NCBI RefSeq assembly: GCF_000203795.2
Contig: NW_006281101.1
Location: forward strand, 1,451,279-1,515,278
Length of the DNA: 64,000 nt
From: Batrachochytrium dendrobatidis JAM81
Taxonomy: Eukaryota > Chytridiomycota > Chytridiomycetes > Rhizophydiales
Direction: 5' to 3'
Positions within the stretch are counted from its first letter, which is position 1; each line of letters opens with the position of its first letter. Made by a program: the position numbers and the translations under genes. Of this stretch, positions 44,708-56,900 are shown in pieces. Below the pieces are notes generated by a model, which saw only the letters and a program-made list of their open reading frames with translations, made no database searches and was not told the DNA's origin.

Positions 44708-47206
44708 ATGGATACTACTACTGGTCTTGCTAATGATCATGGCACTTTAGAACCAACTATTTTTTCAGTCACTCAACGACAAAATACTGAACTGCTGGGC
44801 CTTTCCACTCGACAGCTGGATGCTGCCGATTTATTACTGAGTGATTCTACTTCTGAAACCATCACTGCTGGAACTACCGCTGCTAGTGTATCCAACATCT
44901 CTGTCGCTGGAATATCTCAGAATACTAGAACTTTTTCAGTCAGTAACGATAATGAACAATCCTCCATGGACTTTACTAGAGGACTGCAAGAGGATATTCT
45001 ACTCGATACCCATGCTAGACAATCCAGCCAGGACCCATTCGCTACTACTACAGAACCATCTGCTCATGAACCTAATGAAGCCAATCTTGGTGGTGGTTCA
45101 GTTCATTCCTTACTTGCTCGCAATGGATCTGAAAATTCAACCATGAATGCAGATTTACTTTCACCGCAGCTTGATTCTATTACCAGCAACTCCAATAATG
45201 CATTGCAATACTCTCAGAAACCACCACTTCCATTGGAAAAACCCAGTCGACTACAGCATATGAGTGCTCAGGCTTCATTCTCTGAATTCAACTCCAGCTC
45301 AATCGTGAATCAACAGCTTCCAAAGCTCAGCATCGAGCATGACAATCTAATAGATTTAAAAAATCATGACACACCCATGTCAATAGACCTGCCTGTTAAA
45401 AACTCAAATCATAAGGCTGAATCCGACACGACTACTACTCCAAATAGCTCAGTCCGTACTCCTTCAGTCAACACTACTCCAAAATCTGCATATGCAGAGT
45501 CTCTAGCTGCTGCATCTGCCTTGTTTAAAAACTCATTCCCCATTGGTAGATCATCTTCAAGCAGATCACCAAGCCCAACAAAAAGTATCACAAGTAAATC
45601 TCTACTCCAACCACCAAAACGTACAAGTCAAGTAAGCCCGGATTTACAGTTTGCTAGCAAGAGTCCTTCAGATTCACCACATTTACCTTTGCAGAATTTG
45701 AATGCATTTGACATGTCTGTACTGACCCCGCAACCTATCCATGATGGAGTTCATCTTGGATCTGCTGCTTCACGCGGTCCTTTGAATGCTCTTCCACCAC
45801 CGCTCGAACCGCATCTATTCACTCTTCCAACACGCAAATGGACTGATCCAACTACATTTTCTGACATTCCTTACACTGATCTTCTTGGAGATGCCATGGC
45901 AAAATTGTTTATCAATACTCCTGAAATCCAACGACCTGCTCGCAAAATTATGACAGTTGATCAAGCTATTCTTCTCCCTAATCCTTACAAGGTTCTCATC
46001 GAGGCAAACAGCTGGCGCTCAGTTGCTCAACTTGCTCGCAGTGATATTATTGCAAGTCATCCTGCCAGTGTTGATCGTATCTCTCGCCTTTGGTTGCTCA
46101 GATGGTATGCTTTATCGCGTCTCAAACATATCGATCTCATTCAAAGCGAAATGGATCGTATGGGTGATTTAGAATCCACTGAACTGACCTTTGAAAGATT
46201 CCCTGATGTGTGGTTAAATCGCCAGGGTCCATTGGCAAGTTTTGAACTAAGATTGTTTTGTCATTTGGTGCCTGCCATGAAAGGAAACCACTATGAGAGT
46301 ATACATCGCATGTATAAGCTTTTATATGGATATCGTAAGCATGCTCAAATGCACGCACAAAAACTACGTAATCAAGACACAAGCGATGCCACAAGTGTTT
46401 TTGAAAGCCTTAAACCTAATACTGACATGAGCCAACCGAATGTGGAAGAAATAGACTCTGTTCAACCTAAACCTCCTACTTTTGATCCCATTTCCGACTG
46501 GAAGCGTGTTCAACCAATCATTCTCATTCATATCGCTAATCTGCTTGTAGATATTCAGGATTATACCAATGCAAGCAGTATCATGCAAAGCTTACATCAG
46601 CTAAACCCTGACAACCTCGACATCTTTGCTGCCATGGGTCGTCTTCACCTTCAAGTTGGCAATCTTCCATCGGCTAAAAAGGTGTTTTTGCAGATTGAGA
46701 GCAAATTAGGAATACCTTTGGATACTCAATCTTTGCCATCTGGTGTGGAAGGGAATAAAAGGCTTGATCAAGGCAGCGGAGCTAAAATGGGTACATCCAT
46801 TCTTAAAAGTACAATCTTGGGACCACAGGTTCCACTGGATATTCCTCGAGCCGATCTTATTCTTTCACATAGAGGCATGCTTTGCTTGGCTGAAGGTGAA
46901 TACGATCAAGCCATTTCTTACTTTACCGAGTCTGTCACTCGTAGCCCATTACCTTTACCCATATTGATCAACAATCTCGCTCTTGCGCAGCTTTATTCGG
47001 GAAATGTGAATCAGGCAGCAAGTTTTCTTGAAAGTTTGAGTGCCGAGCGACCCAAAGTAGTTGCAAGTACACCTGGATTAGTGTTTAACCTATGTACGTT
47101 GTATGATTTGGTCGAGAGAAGTTTGGAAAAAAAGCGGCGGTTCTTGGCAGATGTGGTTGGAGTTTATGGAGGAGATGATTTTGCTTCAGAGAATATCAAA
47201 GTTTAG
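44708..47206 (+). CDS. TRAPPC12: TRAPP complex subunit TRAPPC12 homologue
   Basis: Single-exon gene of 832 codons, unlike its intron-rich neighbours. Subunit of the metazoan-type TRAPPIII tethering complex, acting in ER-Golgi traffic and autophagy. The first ~380 residues are Ser/Thr/Pro/Asn-rich and disordered. The rest is helical TPR-like: RKWTDPTTFSDIPYTDLLGD, SWRSVAQLARSDIIASHP, RLWLLRWYALSRLKHIDLIQ, FPDVWLNRQGPLASFELRLF, PAMKGNHYESIHRMYKLLYG, DIFAAMGRLHLQVGNLPSAK, LCLAEGEYDQAISYFTESV and the C-terminal LVFNLCTLYDLVERSLEKKR, all recognisable TRAPPC12 blocks. The start is the first Met (MDTTTGLANDHG). Confidence 0.88.
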   Translation: MDTTTGLANDHGTLEPTIFSVTQRQNTELLGLSTRQLDAADLLLSDSTSETITAGTTAASVSNISVAGISQNTRTFSVSNDNEQSSMDFTRGLQEDILLDTHARQSSQDPFATTTEPSAHEPNEANLGGGSVHSLLARNGSENSTMNADLLSPQLDSITSNSNNALQYSQKPPLPLEKPSRLQHMSAQASFSEFNSSSIVNQQLPKLSIEHDNLIDLKNHDTPMSIDLPVKNSNHKAESDTTTTPNSSVRTPSVNTTPKSAYAESLAAASALFKNSFPIGRSSSSRSPSPTKSITSKSLLQPPKRTSQVSPDLQFASKSPSDSPHLPLQNLNAFDMSVLTPQPIHDGVHLGSAASRGPLNALPPPLEPHLFTLPTRKWTDPTTFSDIPYTDLLGDAMAKLFINTPEIQRPARKIMTVDQAILLPNPYKVLIEANSWRSVAQLARSDIIASHPASVDRISRLWLLRWYALSRLKHIDLIQSEMDRMGDLESTELTFERFPDVWLNRQGPLASFELRLFCHLVPAMKGNHYESIHRMYKLLYGYRKHAQMHAQKLRNQDTSDATSVFESLKPNTDMSQPNVEEIDSVQPKPPTFDPISDWKRVQPIILIHIANLLVDIQDYTNASSIMQSLHQLNPDNLDIFAAMGRLHLQVGNLPSAKKVFLQIESKLGIPLDTQSLPSGVEGNKRLDQGSGAKMGTSILKSTILGPQVPLDIPRADLILSHRGMLCLAEGEYDQAISYFTESVTRSPLPLPILINNLALAQLYSGNVNQAASFLESLSAERPKVVASTPGLVFNLCTLYDLVERSLEKKRRFLADVVGVYGGDDFASENIKV

Positions 47207-47666
47207 CGATTGTACATGGAGTGGAGGCTGCAAATCAGCTTTTTATTGAATACTATTTTTGAATAATAATTGAGCTCAAGTATATTATTGTGAATATTCA
47301 TGCTTTGATATCATGGGCACGTTTGAATACAAAAGGGATAAGAATGGAAGGAAATATTTATACTTTACCAACCCGATTTCATCATGTGTTGAAAGTATTT
47401 TGATGGCACCAAGCGGGTTGTTGCAGCAAGTGATAGTGCAGATTGTTGCCGTGATATAGCAGAAACGAGTAACGAATGATCCTGCCATTCGAATCAGCAG
47501 ACAATCCACCAATGTTTGCAAAACATGCTCAAAAATATGACTGAAATGTATGCGAGTGCTTTCCAAATACATGGCAACTTTTCATTTATTTATCCATGTT
47601 CATTCTTTTTGTCGTTGGCTGTAAGAAATCAGTATTCATTTTTCAATGCCATTCCTTTGATGATTT
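47207..47666. other. gene-free stretch between convergent genes
   Basis: 460 bases between the TRAPPC12 stop and the DPP3 stop. A 95-codon minus-strand frame (47285-47572) is open but has no family resemblance and overlaps expected 3' UTRs, so I leave it out. No repeat seen. Confidence 0.4.
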
Positions 47667-50661
47667 CTAAAGGTTAGGCATGGCTCGCTCCACGTAGGAT
47701 TCAATCAATCCTTTAAGCGATACATCATATTCACGCATCTCAACAGTTCCATTCGCATTCAACATGATGTTGCACTGAAGCATGACTTTTCTGGGCTGTT
47801 TTTTGGCCAAAACAATCTCTCTCCACGGCATCCACGAATCTGGCACACTGGTAGAAGCATCGTAAAATGCCAGTCCAGCATCTGCATCTGCTGTTGCCTT
47901 GAACACATTCAGTTTCTGCAAAAACTGACCAACAGCATCAACACCGTGTGTCTTGATCTTGGATCGATCACAATCAATTGTTATATCGTTTGTTTCCTTT
48001 GAGTGATTGATGGTCACACATCCAGATGCGATAAATACTTGCAAAATAGCAAACCGTGCCTGCATATGAGCTTGTCCCCACTTTTTTGTTTTGGGATCAA
48101 AAAATTCCAGTGCAATCAGTCCCGCTCGAGCCATACTGAGGTAGCAAATATATATAATGTCTTCGCGGGCTTGAGTGCCTTGAACTCCAAAAATGTCCAA
48201 AACAGTGTCATTGACACAGAGGTACATGGCAACGGCTTCAGCACGACATTCTTCATATGAAGATGCAGCAGACTTGAAAACAGATCCCCAGGTTTCACCC
48301 AGCTTGTACCAGGTGGTAATTGGCTTATTTGTTACTGGAGAAATGGGTGGATTTGTAATATCAAAATTGAATTTTCCTGGTGCTTCTTCAAGAAGAAGTT
48401 TACCAGACCCATGTCCTATTTTCCAAAGGCGCAAGATTCAAAATGTAAGTGGATATTCACAAAAACTGCCATAACATAAACTCTCAATCCTACCAAGAAG
48501 CTCGTGAAGACCAACTTGGATTTCAAATGCTTCGCTTTGAAGTTTTTTAAACAAGGCAGCATCCTGTTCACGGACAAATGTCACTTTTTCATTAGCTGGG
48601 CCTTTGGCACCAACAATGTTGCCAAGAGATACATTTTTGAATCCAATAGTTTGGCGAACTTCGTCATAGTTGGGAATGTTGCTATTAGTCCATAGAAATA
48701 AACATTACACGTTAGCATTACAAACCATCATATACTTTGTCAGTGTGAGTACAATGATTGAACATGAACATTACATTCCAGCTGGTGGTCCACCAGTAGT
48801 GGCAAATGACAGAACTTCCAAGCTAGTGAAATCAGGCTTGTTGAACTTGTCCTTTTCGAAATCACGACCCCAGGGAAGAAGCGAGATAAATGCAGGTGCG
48901 TTGTCAACAAGCTTTCCAAATTTAAGTGTCATTTCCTTGTTTACCACGGCAACAAAACCCTCCCATTCAGCTCGAACACCAAAAGGATCTCGATACGTTT
49001 CAATAAAACCAATATTGCATTCGACTATTACAGTATCACAGTTGATATAGATTAGATGAGTGTTTGCATTGCAGCTGTGTTATGTAAAATAAAACACAAA
49101 ATAAATCAAAATGCATAAACAGCCAGTTTTATAAAAATGACAAATCATATCACATGTACTGAGTAATGCCAAGTTTACTACTGATGTTTGTGTAGAACAA
49201 CTGAACAAATGTTCACATTTGTTTCAATACATTCCACACAAAAACAGTCAAACCCAGTATATGGATCTGATTTGAAATTTAGAAATTGAACAATATATGG
49301 CAAGTCAAATGAGGATAATTTCAGTCCAAAACTATAGTCTGTGACCATCATACGATGGATGATGTTTAAAAAAGGATTGGAGATATCAATTTGTGGTAAA
49401 AGGGCATAAAACAATTTAAACATGGTCTACTTCAAACCAAAACAGTCATTGCGAGATAATGGTCCATTTCATGTGAATACGACTATAAATAGGACAAGCA
49501 AAAATAACTCACCGATAGGGCCAACATCACGAATCCAATGCTTTTGGCTCTCACAATGAGCATCCATAGATCCAGAACGAAACGAATCGACATACGCTTG
49601 AATCATTTTTTTTTGATTATCGTTGGCAGCATATTGAAGTGCACCAGCCATCGCATCAGCACATGCCTTCATTTCCTTTTGAAAGTCGCCATATACGATT
49701 TGAATGGTTTTACCATCAATAGTCACAGTTTCTTCAACTTTGCCTGCATCTTCGGATGAAGCAATACGCACTTGATACACGTTGTCAGTTTTGAAGATAC
49801 GGGTGTTGATGGCATAAAGGGGGGATTTGGTTTCAAGATACTTTTGAACAAATTCAACATCGGCTTTGGAGATATTTTGAGAATAATATCCAGAAACGTG
49901 TCCTTCAGAAGGATAACCTAAAAGTAGCTGAGCATCAGGGGAAATATCGTAAATGACGTTTTTGAGAGAAACAAATTTTTCATGAATGCGAGGGTCAATC
50001 TTGCGAATGATTGCATCCATCTCTGATGCAGAGATACGTGGGATGAATTTAGTGTCACCAAACGATTTGTAGTTGGACAGATTGTTTAAAACCTAAAAGA
50101 ATGGTCGAGTTTAGTATATCTTGAATGTTTGGTAGCATGCTGGCAATTTCCCAAAATGATTGTCTAGCTTACAGAACAGGCGTATTCCAAGAAATTGGTC
50201 CAGGAAGCTTCGCTGACATCAACCTTTGCTTGTAAAGCAATAATATCAACCATTCGTGGAGCATCACTATGGCGAGTTTCAGGAACGGTGAAGATGTCCA
50301 AAAACAATCCAACAAGAGCAGGACCATATGGTGACATAGATGCAGCAATGATACCCGCACCAGCCCAACTGGCTCGGCCGATGAAATGCGCTGATGGTAG
50401 TTGAAAGATCGCATAAAAGTGTTAGATTGTTACATCTACACAAGTTAAAACGATAACATACTAGTACATGGATAGGAATTACAGCCATATACTGCTAATG
50501 GACAACATTTTTTGGTAGATATTCGACTTACAGTATTTCTTTTCAACATCAGTCAGAGCATCAAAGTGTTTGCGAACCTCCATACGAGTGATAGGAAGTT
50601 CTGCATCCGACAAGAATCGAACAGGAACACTCGCAACGTGAGAAAGAGATTCAGCAGTCAT
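47667..50661 (-). CDS. DPP3: dipeptidyl peptidase III (M49 metallopeptidase)
   Basis: Cytosolic zinc exopeptidase that removes dipeptides from short peptides. Start [20 protein letters not shown] (50661). The M49 zinc motif HELLGH is assembled across a phase-1 intron (48493-48416): ...[20 protein letters not shown]. The second ligand motif EECRAE is in [13 protein letters not shown]. Other blocks: [76 protein letters not shown]. The end is YVERAMPNL. About eight exons. One intron (about 49030-49513) is near 480 bases because it carries a repeat element; another repeat lies about 54 bases upstream of the ATG. Near-complete length (~690 residues) and all zinc ligands intact. Confidence 0.94.
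49119..49486 (-). mobile_element. MITE-like element copy 5, inside a DPP3 intron
   Basis: On the minus strand it starts TAGTCGTATTCACATGAAAT (near 49485) and continues with GATGTTTAAA-like words and CATCGTATGATGGTCACAGA, ACTATAGTTTTGGACTGAAA, TTATCCTCATTTGACTTGCC and ATATTGTTCAATT. These follow the same order as in the copy at 57.5-57.8 kb (ACTGTAGTTTTAAATTG, TTATCCTCATTTGGTATG). The far end (ACAGCCAGTTTTATAAAAAT near 49119) is a weak match to the terminal repeat. Entirely inside an intron. Confidence 0.65.
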
Positions 50662-50714
50662 GTATCTGTGGTTACAAGTTGATTCAATTTTATTGAGTTG
50701 TGGCAAGTCGGTTG

Positions 50715-50960
50715 CTACTATTTGTACTCCCGTAAAATGAAATCTGCTCGAATTTATTTCGCAACTATTTTTGGAATGGTTGAATACTCGTTACGCTTCC
50801 TCACTAGACAACACTTGTCATACAATCAAACTAGTTTTAAACTGAGATTCTCCTTGTTTGGTATTCATACATTGTTCAATACATTGACATTCATCGTTTC
50901 ATGGTCGATTGCTTATTAGACATCCATATTAGTGTTCCATTTGACGTGAATATGGCTGTA
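50715..50960 (+). mobile_element. MITE-like element copy 6, upstream of DPP3
   Basis: The right end is the best conserved: TTATTAGACATCCATATTAG followed by TGTTCCATTTGACGTGAATA and TGGCTGTA (ending 50960). The complement of that end reads TACAGCCATATTCACGTCAA. The left end, TACTATTTGTACTCCCGTAA (from about 50716), is a degraded match. The internal ACTCGTTACGCTTCCTCACTA aligns with ATTCGTTACGCTTTCCTATTA in copy 7. It starts about 54 bases upstream of the DPP3 ATG and fills most of the DPP3-PFD5 gap. Confidence 0.7.
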
Positions 50961-51045
50961 GACTATTAGAATTGCCAAATCTGACAGCAGTAGCCCATAT
51001 TAAACAATACGACTTATTCATTGCTTTTGTTAACCCTATCTTTAT

Positions 51046-51931
51046 TCAATTGGCAGCAATCGCATTTTTGTCGCCTTGACTGCTTTCCTTTTGAACCATT
51101 GCAAGCTTCATCTGGATCATTTCAACAACAGCTGTATTTATTACAAATAGACACATATTCATTAGTTTATAGACAATATTTATAAACCACACCATTTCTT
51201 ACATGAACGCTGGTTCTGGCGCTGGACAACAGTTTCTTGCAGTTTCTCCAAGTTCAGCTTTAAATACTCGACCTTCCGCTTGTAAAAATCCGTGGCATCC
51301 GTAACTGACTGTTTTTATACAACAGTTTCATCATTAGTTGGCAAATGCTTAATGGCTAGATATATTGTCTTGCAGGCAAATAGATAGATTTACCAACCTT
51401 TTCAATCATATATCCAGTACCAACATCGACAATCACTGTCTTGATATCTGCTAGTTGACCTGGTACATAAAGGTATATCATTCAAACCCAAAAAGTCAAG
51501 GACAAGCAATATATAATACTAGTCATAGTATTGATCTCAGCTCTATTGGGCAGTAGAAATGGTTGATTTAATTAGTATTAATCCGACCACTGCGAACCCA
51601 ATTGATTGCAATGCAGACATAGATATGAACATGACAATAGCTAAAAAGGATATAGATGTCGTAAGAGGCACTAGAATATCTTTAGATTCATTAGCAGGGT
51701 TAGCCAATGGCTTGAGAGACTCGATGCTATCGTTGAATTTGGCCTGAGCCTGCTTTAGCTGAGCAAACGATTGAGTGAGGGTTTGAATCTCCTAATGACT
51801 CCAAACAGCAGTTAGAAGCAGACAATTAAAGAGTAATGCATCCAGTCTAGTGCCAGTACCTCCTCCAACTGTTGACGGACAGCCTGTAACTGGTGCACTG
51901 GCAGTTCTTCGAGTTTAATGGCTTGTGACAT
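51046..51931 (-). CDS. GIM5: prefoldin subunit 5
   Basis: Alpha-class subunit of the hexameric prefoldin chaperone that delivers actin and tubulin to CCT. Exons give MSQAIKLEELPVHQLQAVRQ, IQTLTQSFAQLKQAQAKFND, SIESLKPLANPANESKDILV, PLTTS then YVPGQLADIKTVIVDVGTGY, MIEK, DFYKRKVEYLKLNLEKLQET and VVEMIQMKLAMVQKESSQ, ending KNAIAAN. The pattern is two long coiled coils separated by a beta-hairpin region with the conserved PLTTSLYVPG and VDVGTGY(F/M)hEK motifs. The start at 51931 is the Met of MSQAI; an upstream open frame without Met support is ignored. Five exons; length ~155, normal. Confidence 0.92.
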
Positions 51932-52245
51932 GAGTTGTGTTAGTGTTGGTTGAAATCCAGTTTGTTCGATCTGCGTCTTAACCAACCCAATGCTTTGTAT
52001 ATTCTCTTGCAACACCCTCTAAACAATATACTTGAATCATAATACTGAACTATTCATGATTACTGCTCAACACATTTACAATATCGAACCAGTACTGCAG
52101 ATTCGCGTTGTCGTGGATTTGACTTCCATGAAGGCTAGCAAGCACCTCATTCAATCCAACCCACCCTCAAAGCTTTAACAGCACCATTCAATCGGGTTTT
52201 ATAACTCAACCTCATTGATAATATAACTTAATATACTTTAAAACC
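51932..52245. promoter_or_regulatory. divergent intergenic region PFD5 / carrier
   Basis: 314 bases between the two start codons; both promoters should lie here. No E-box of the CACGTG type and no copy of the dispersed repeat is visible. The stretch just before the carrier ATG is AT-rich (ATAATATAACTTAATATACT). Confidence 0.35.
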
Positions 52246-53878
52246 ATGTCATTGCCACAACAGCATCAATCTAAAACCATTCCTCCAGCTACTCATTTAA
52301 TCACTCATGACAACCATGCTTATGACTCGATTCAGAATTCTTCTTCAACTCAAACCACATTACTTTCTGAGCAAGCGCATATAAATGACGTTTTTACTGA
52401 AAATATTCCAAAACGAGTGGGTTTGTCGGATATGGATGGCATTAGGTACATGATATTCGGATCGCTATTCATTCTTGGTGTTGATTCGTCTTTGTTTCCT
52501 CTAGACACTGTTAAGACCATCATCATGTCTGAACGGGTATGCTGCTGGATAAGCTTTCACTGATAAAAATTTAATGCGTTTGAATTTGAATTTGAATTTG
52601 CTTGAATCTAGCCATGATTCATCTTATCTGGTACTTGCATCACTAACCCTGTAAACATGATCAATACACCATCAATTTACTCAATCTCAAACAGTCGAGA
52701 CAGCTACACAAACAGAATGTGTTTCGGATGATATATCGTATAGCAAAAGACGAAGGTATTCTCAGGTTTTGGCGTGGTTTATTTCCGTCTGTAATTGGTT
52801 CTTTTCCTGGTCAAGCCATGTACTATATGGCATATGAATCAACACAAGAAGTAGTAGATAAAGTTTTGGCAAACAACTCTAGTCATGGTGCAATTTTCAC
52901 CAAAGGATTTTTATCAGGTATGAATTTCAAACCACAGACACTTGCTATTCATTATTCCTAACAGTAATGCATTGTAGGAGCATGTGCGGAAATTGCTGGT
53001 GGTATGTTTTATGTTCCTGCAGACATTGTTGCGCAAAGGCTACAGATTCAATCTACACGAGGATTCGTGCACAATTCAAGGTATTGTTCCAACACTCGAA
53101 AAAGTTGATCCAATGAATCAAATAGTGAAATGAAGCATACTGATTTTACAGCCATGTATCAAAATGATTAATTCAATTGAATGTAGGTTATATTCTGGAC
53201 CACTCGACGTGGTTAAAAAAGTGCTGCGAAACGATGGGATACAAGGATTTTATCGAGGATATTTTGCATGTAAATACTTGATAGATTCACCACTATTTAC
53301 ATATCAAACTGACAATTTGCAACCACTTGATCTCAATTGCCAAATGATTAAATTAGATGTCGGAGCATACGCACCCGCTTCTGCTGTTCAATGGGGATCC
53401 TACGAACTATTTAAAGGAATCCTATTTCGCACGACCACATTCCTTGAAACTCGATTTAGAATAAATTCCAAACCCATACCAGCTAAAGAAAATATCGTAA
53501 ACGGAATCAGCGGTGGCTTGGCTGCCATTTGTGCCATCACAGCTAACAATCCCCTCGAGATTCTTCGAATCAGAACTCAGTTGCTTGAATCTAGAAACAA
53601 AAAAGACGCCGAGAGTATTCGACGAGGTTATGTACAGCTTGCATCATCCATATTTCACGAAGAAGGGTGGAGAGGTAAACTTTGAGTTGGTTTTGAACAT
53701 TTCAATGTATGGGATCAAAACGAAAACTAAAACCACTTTAACATAATTGTCGTCATGTTGACCATCTACAGCTTTTTATCGAGGGTTACGAGTCAGAATG
53801 ATGGTAACCATTCCCAGTGCTATTGTTGCAATGAGCGGATATGAAACCATCAAAAACTGGAGCATGGACAATATATAA
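52246..53878 (+). CDS. mitochondrial carrier (SLC25 family, SLC25A44-like)
   Basis: Inner-membrane transporter with three tandem ~100-residue repeats. The signature motifs are readable: PLDTVKT in repeat 1 (GSLFILGVDSSLFPLDTVKT), PADIVAQRLQ in repeat 2 and PLEILRIRTQL in repeat 3. Helix ends FWRGLFPSVIGSFPGQAMYY, GFYRGYFA, AYAPASAVQWGSYELFKGIL and AFYRGLRVRMMVTIPSAIVA are typical. The repeat 2 motif has Gln instead of the usual Lys/Arg. An N-terminal extension of about 65 polar residues precedes the first span. Six exons, ending YETIKNWSMDNI. The substrate is unknown; SLC25A44 (branched-chain amino acids) is the closest in my judgement because of the ASAVQWGSYE-type block, but this is inference. 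Confidence 0.82.
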
Positions 53879-53971
53879 TAAATACCCACCACATTTCATA
53901 CCCGAGTCCGTTTTTTAACATTTCAAAATCACACCAAATTAGATTGAGACAACCAATATACTTGGTAATTG

Positions 53972-56900
53972 TCAGTTTATTGTACTGCCAAGTGTAGGCT
54001 GAGGAATAAACCGTTGCATATATTCAGAATATGCAGGCTTTGCAACCACTGGTGAAATTCGTGCACGGTTAGTAAGCCCATCTCTATCCAATACTCCTAC
54101 GTGTATATATGACCCAACAGTTGGCATGATGGGTTGAAGACGTGACACTTTTGTAATGGGATGCAATGGAATTTCAATAGATCTAGTTGAATGAATTTTT
54201 GGGACTATGACATCAGGTATTTTTGCAGAGGATGGTGAAATATGTAGACTTGATCGTGCAGATATCAATGCAAACACAAGAGACTGAATTGAGTGGGCTG
54301 CACTTTCTAGCTCATTTGGTACACGCACCAAGATTGATTGGAGTCGTGGCAACACTGTCAAAACATCTAAATCGAGGCACGTCAAAAATTAGCGATCCAG
54401 CCATTTGCAACATTTCAAGTGAATAGCTCAAGGCATAATACAAAAAACCACTGACCATTTTCCAGAAACCAACCAAGCTCTACTACAATTGATTTTGGTG
54501 AATGAATCAAGCCTGTATCACTCATATGAGCTGTGCTTTTTGTTGATTGGCATAAATCAACATCACTTTGTATGTTCATTTCATTGTTTGTACCAATGAG
54601 CGTAGCTGTTTTGCAAAAAACATTTGCAGATTTTGGACGTAGTGATTGTTTTTGTGGTAGTACATGAGTTCCCAAAATATGTTTTACTAGTGATACAATT
54701 TCACTCAATATTTTTTCGTAGTAAATTTTTGGTCTTGGTATAAATCCGTGCTGATCGGTTGTATTTTGTGGTGTATCATTTAGAGCGTGTATATGAGTTG
54801 TTTTAGTTGGAGCTGATTTTAAATGTAAAATATCTGCAGAAACTATGGGCGGAAGTGTATTGAATGAACCAAATGATGACAGAACTGATGGGGTCGATAA
54901 AACAGATTCATGTAAGCGGACTTTAGATTTCGTGTTTGGATTCAACTTGTTTTCAATCGTCATTTCCAGATGATCAATATGCTTGTGTTGTGTGGACTTG
55001 CTGAGATGTTTGGATTCCTTAATAGCCAAATGTAGCTCACTACTGGATAGCATTTCAATAGCATCTGTCAAAAATATCCACATGCTCGGTCGTGATAAAC
55101 ATGTAGTAAGCCATGTTCGCGTATGCCGTTGAGCAAGATACACCACTTTTGCTTGAAGTTGATCAGTATACTTTGTCCGCTCCACATTTTTCAAGACCGT
55201 ATTTTCGGACTCTAATGAAACTCTGTTAGAAAAGTTTCCAGCTTGGAAGCAGAGTCTTGCTGATAGTCGACACATGGTTTGAACACCTTTGCGCAGATTA
55301 TCATCTGATATCAAGGTTGGAAGATTTCTATGAAGAGTAATCAGTTTAAAGTAATACTCAAATACAAACTCTGCAACAACAAGAAACTTTTGCAAGTTTG
55401 CTTCGCTCTTATTTTCACATGAAAGGTGCATCCATTTTTTAAATTCTTGGCATTCTTTGGTCGAATCTGACACAGGGTTAAGCTCGAGGAGTAATGCAAG
55501 TAAATAATCAACACCGAGAGCAAAGTTTAATGATATTTCAGTGTTGTCAAGCGCACCATAAATGAGTATTGTGTGGATTTCTTTGAGAGATTGCTTGATG
55601 TCGAATGATGTTGTATAGTATATATGTGCTGATGGAAGCTGTACGCAATGATCGTCTCCACTTGTTTGTGCTACAACCATATGAACTGCCTATACATGCC
55701 AAATTAAATATACCATAAATATCGATTGATTTGACATGCAAAAATAGGAGTGTTTAAAAATTAGTTTAACGACTATACCTTTGAGCGAAGCGTAAAATAG
55801 GTATCAAGTAGTTCGGAATGTACTACTTGAAGCAGTTTGGATTGATGTGCTCCTTTGACTCTACAGTAAAATCCAAGTAGATTTAATTTAATTTCTGGCT
55901 AGCATTCCATTCTGATGAAGCAACTCTCACAATCTACCTAGTAAAAATAAGATTGATCAAAAACTGTAATGTATGGCGTACTACTTTGCGTGTGCTTTCC
56001 ATTACAAAAGCAAATCTTTCTCCATGCTCCTTGCCCAAGCTTTGTATTTTGCAACTCAACACTTTTTTTGCTGTAAAAATCAGATCAGGTAAAAACTCGG
56101 AGATTTCCAAAGCAAGTTGTGTAGGTGAAACAGAAGGTAGTATGCAGTCTCTGTTTGCTATGCAAAATAAACTACCTAGAAATAAATCTGCCTGATCTCT
56201 AGTATTGGTTGCATTTAAAAGGGATTTAGTATATGCGCTTTGTTGTAAACCATTTTCGGCCCAACTACAACGTGTATAATGATGCTAGGACAAAAAGTTG
56301 GTTCAAAGATTGGAGCATCTTATGCTTACTTTGCATTGAATAATTCCCACAGTTTAAATAAAACAACTATTTGGTTTCTTAAATGTTCAACAAACAAGTC
56401 AGCACGCATGAGTTGTCCAAAAGAGTTCCATATTGCATACGGGATATAGTATAAATTTAACCTGTATTTTGAATAAGAAATGCATAATTATTTTGGTTAA
56501 ATGCAATGAATACTTCAACTAGAGTCAATAATATTTAGATTTACAAATAACAAACTTTTCAAAACTTGAGTGACTACAGGCGAGGTTGGTGTTGGAAATA
56601 ATGATGGACAATATCTGACAAGAAATTTCAACAAGACTAGTGCCAACTACGTCTTCATTGGCTATACTTATAACTTCGCCCAATAGATTTACTATTCCCG
56701 ATGTATGCCGAAGTATTGTCAAACTATTTTTCTGTCATTTTATCAGAGAACAAAAGTTTAAACTACTATGTAGCGTTTGAACTACTTTGTATCAAATGGA
56801 TCGAGTTTACACACCTTTGAAATTAAATCTTCTATTGATGGTCGTGTACGAGCCAAGATATCATTCGATTCAAGTGCATGCTTTTCGATGTATACTAATG

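Noticed and set aside
47285..47572. 95-codon minus-strand frame between TRAPPC12 and DPP3
   Set aside because: Located where two 3' UTRs must lie, no motif, hydrophobic-Cys composition typical of chance frames.
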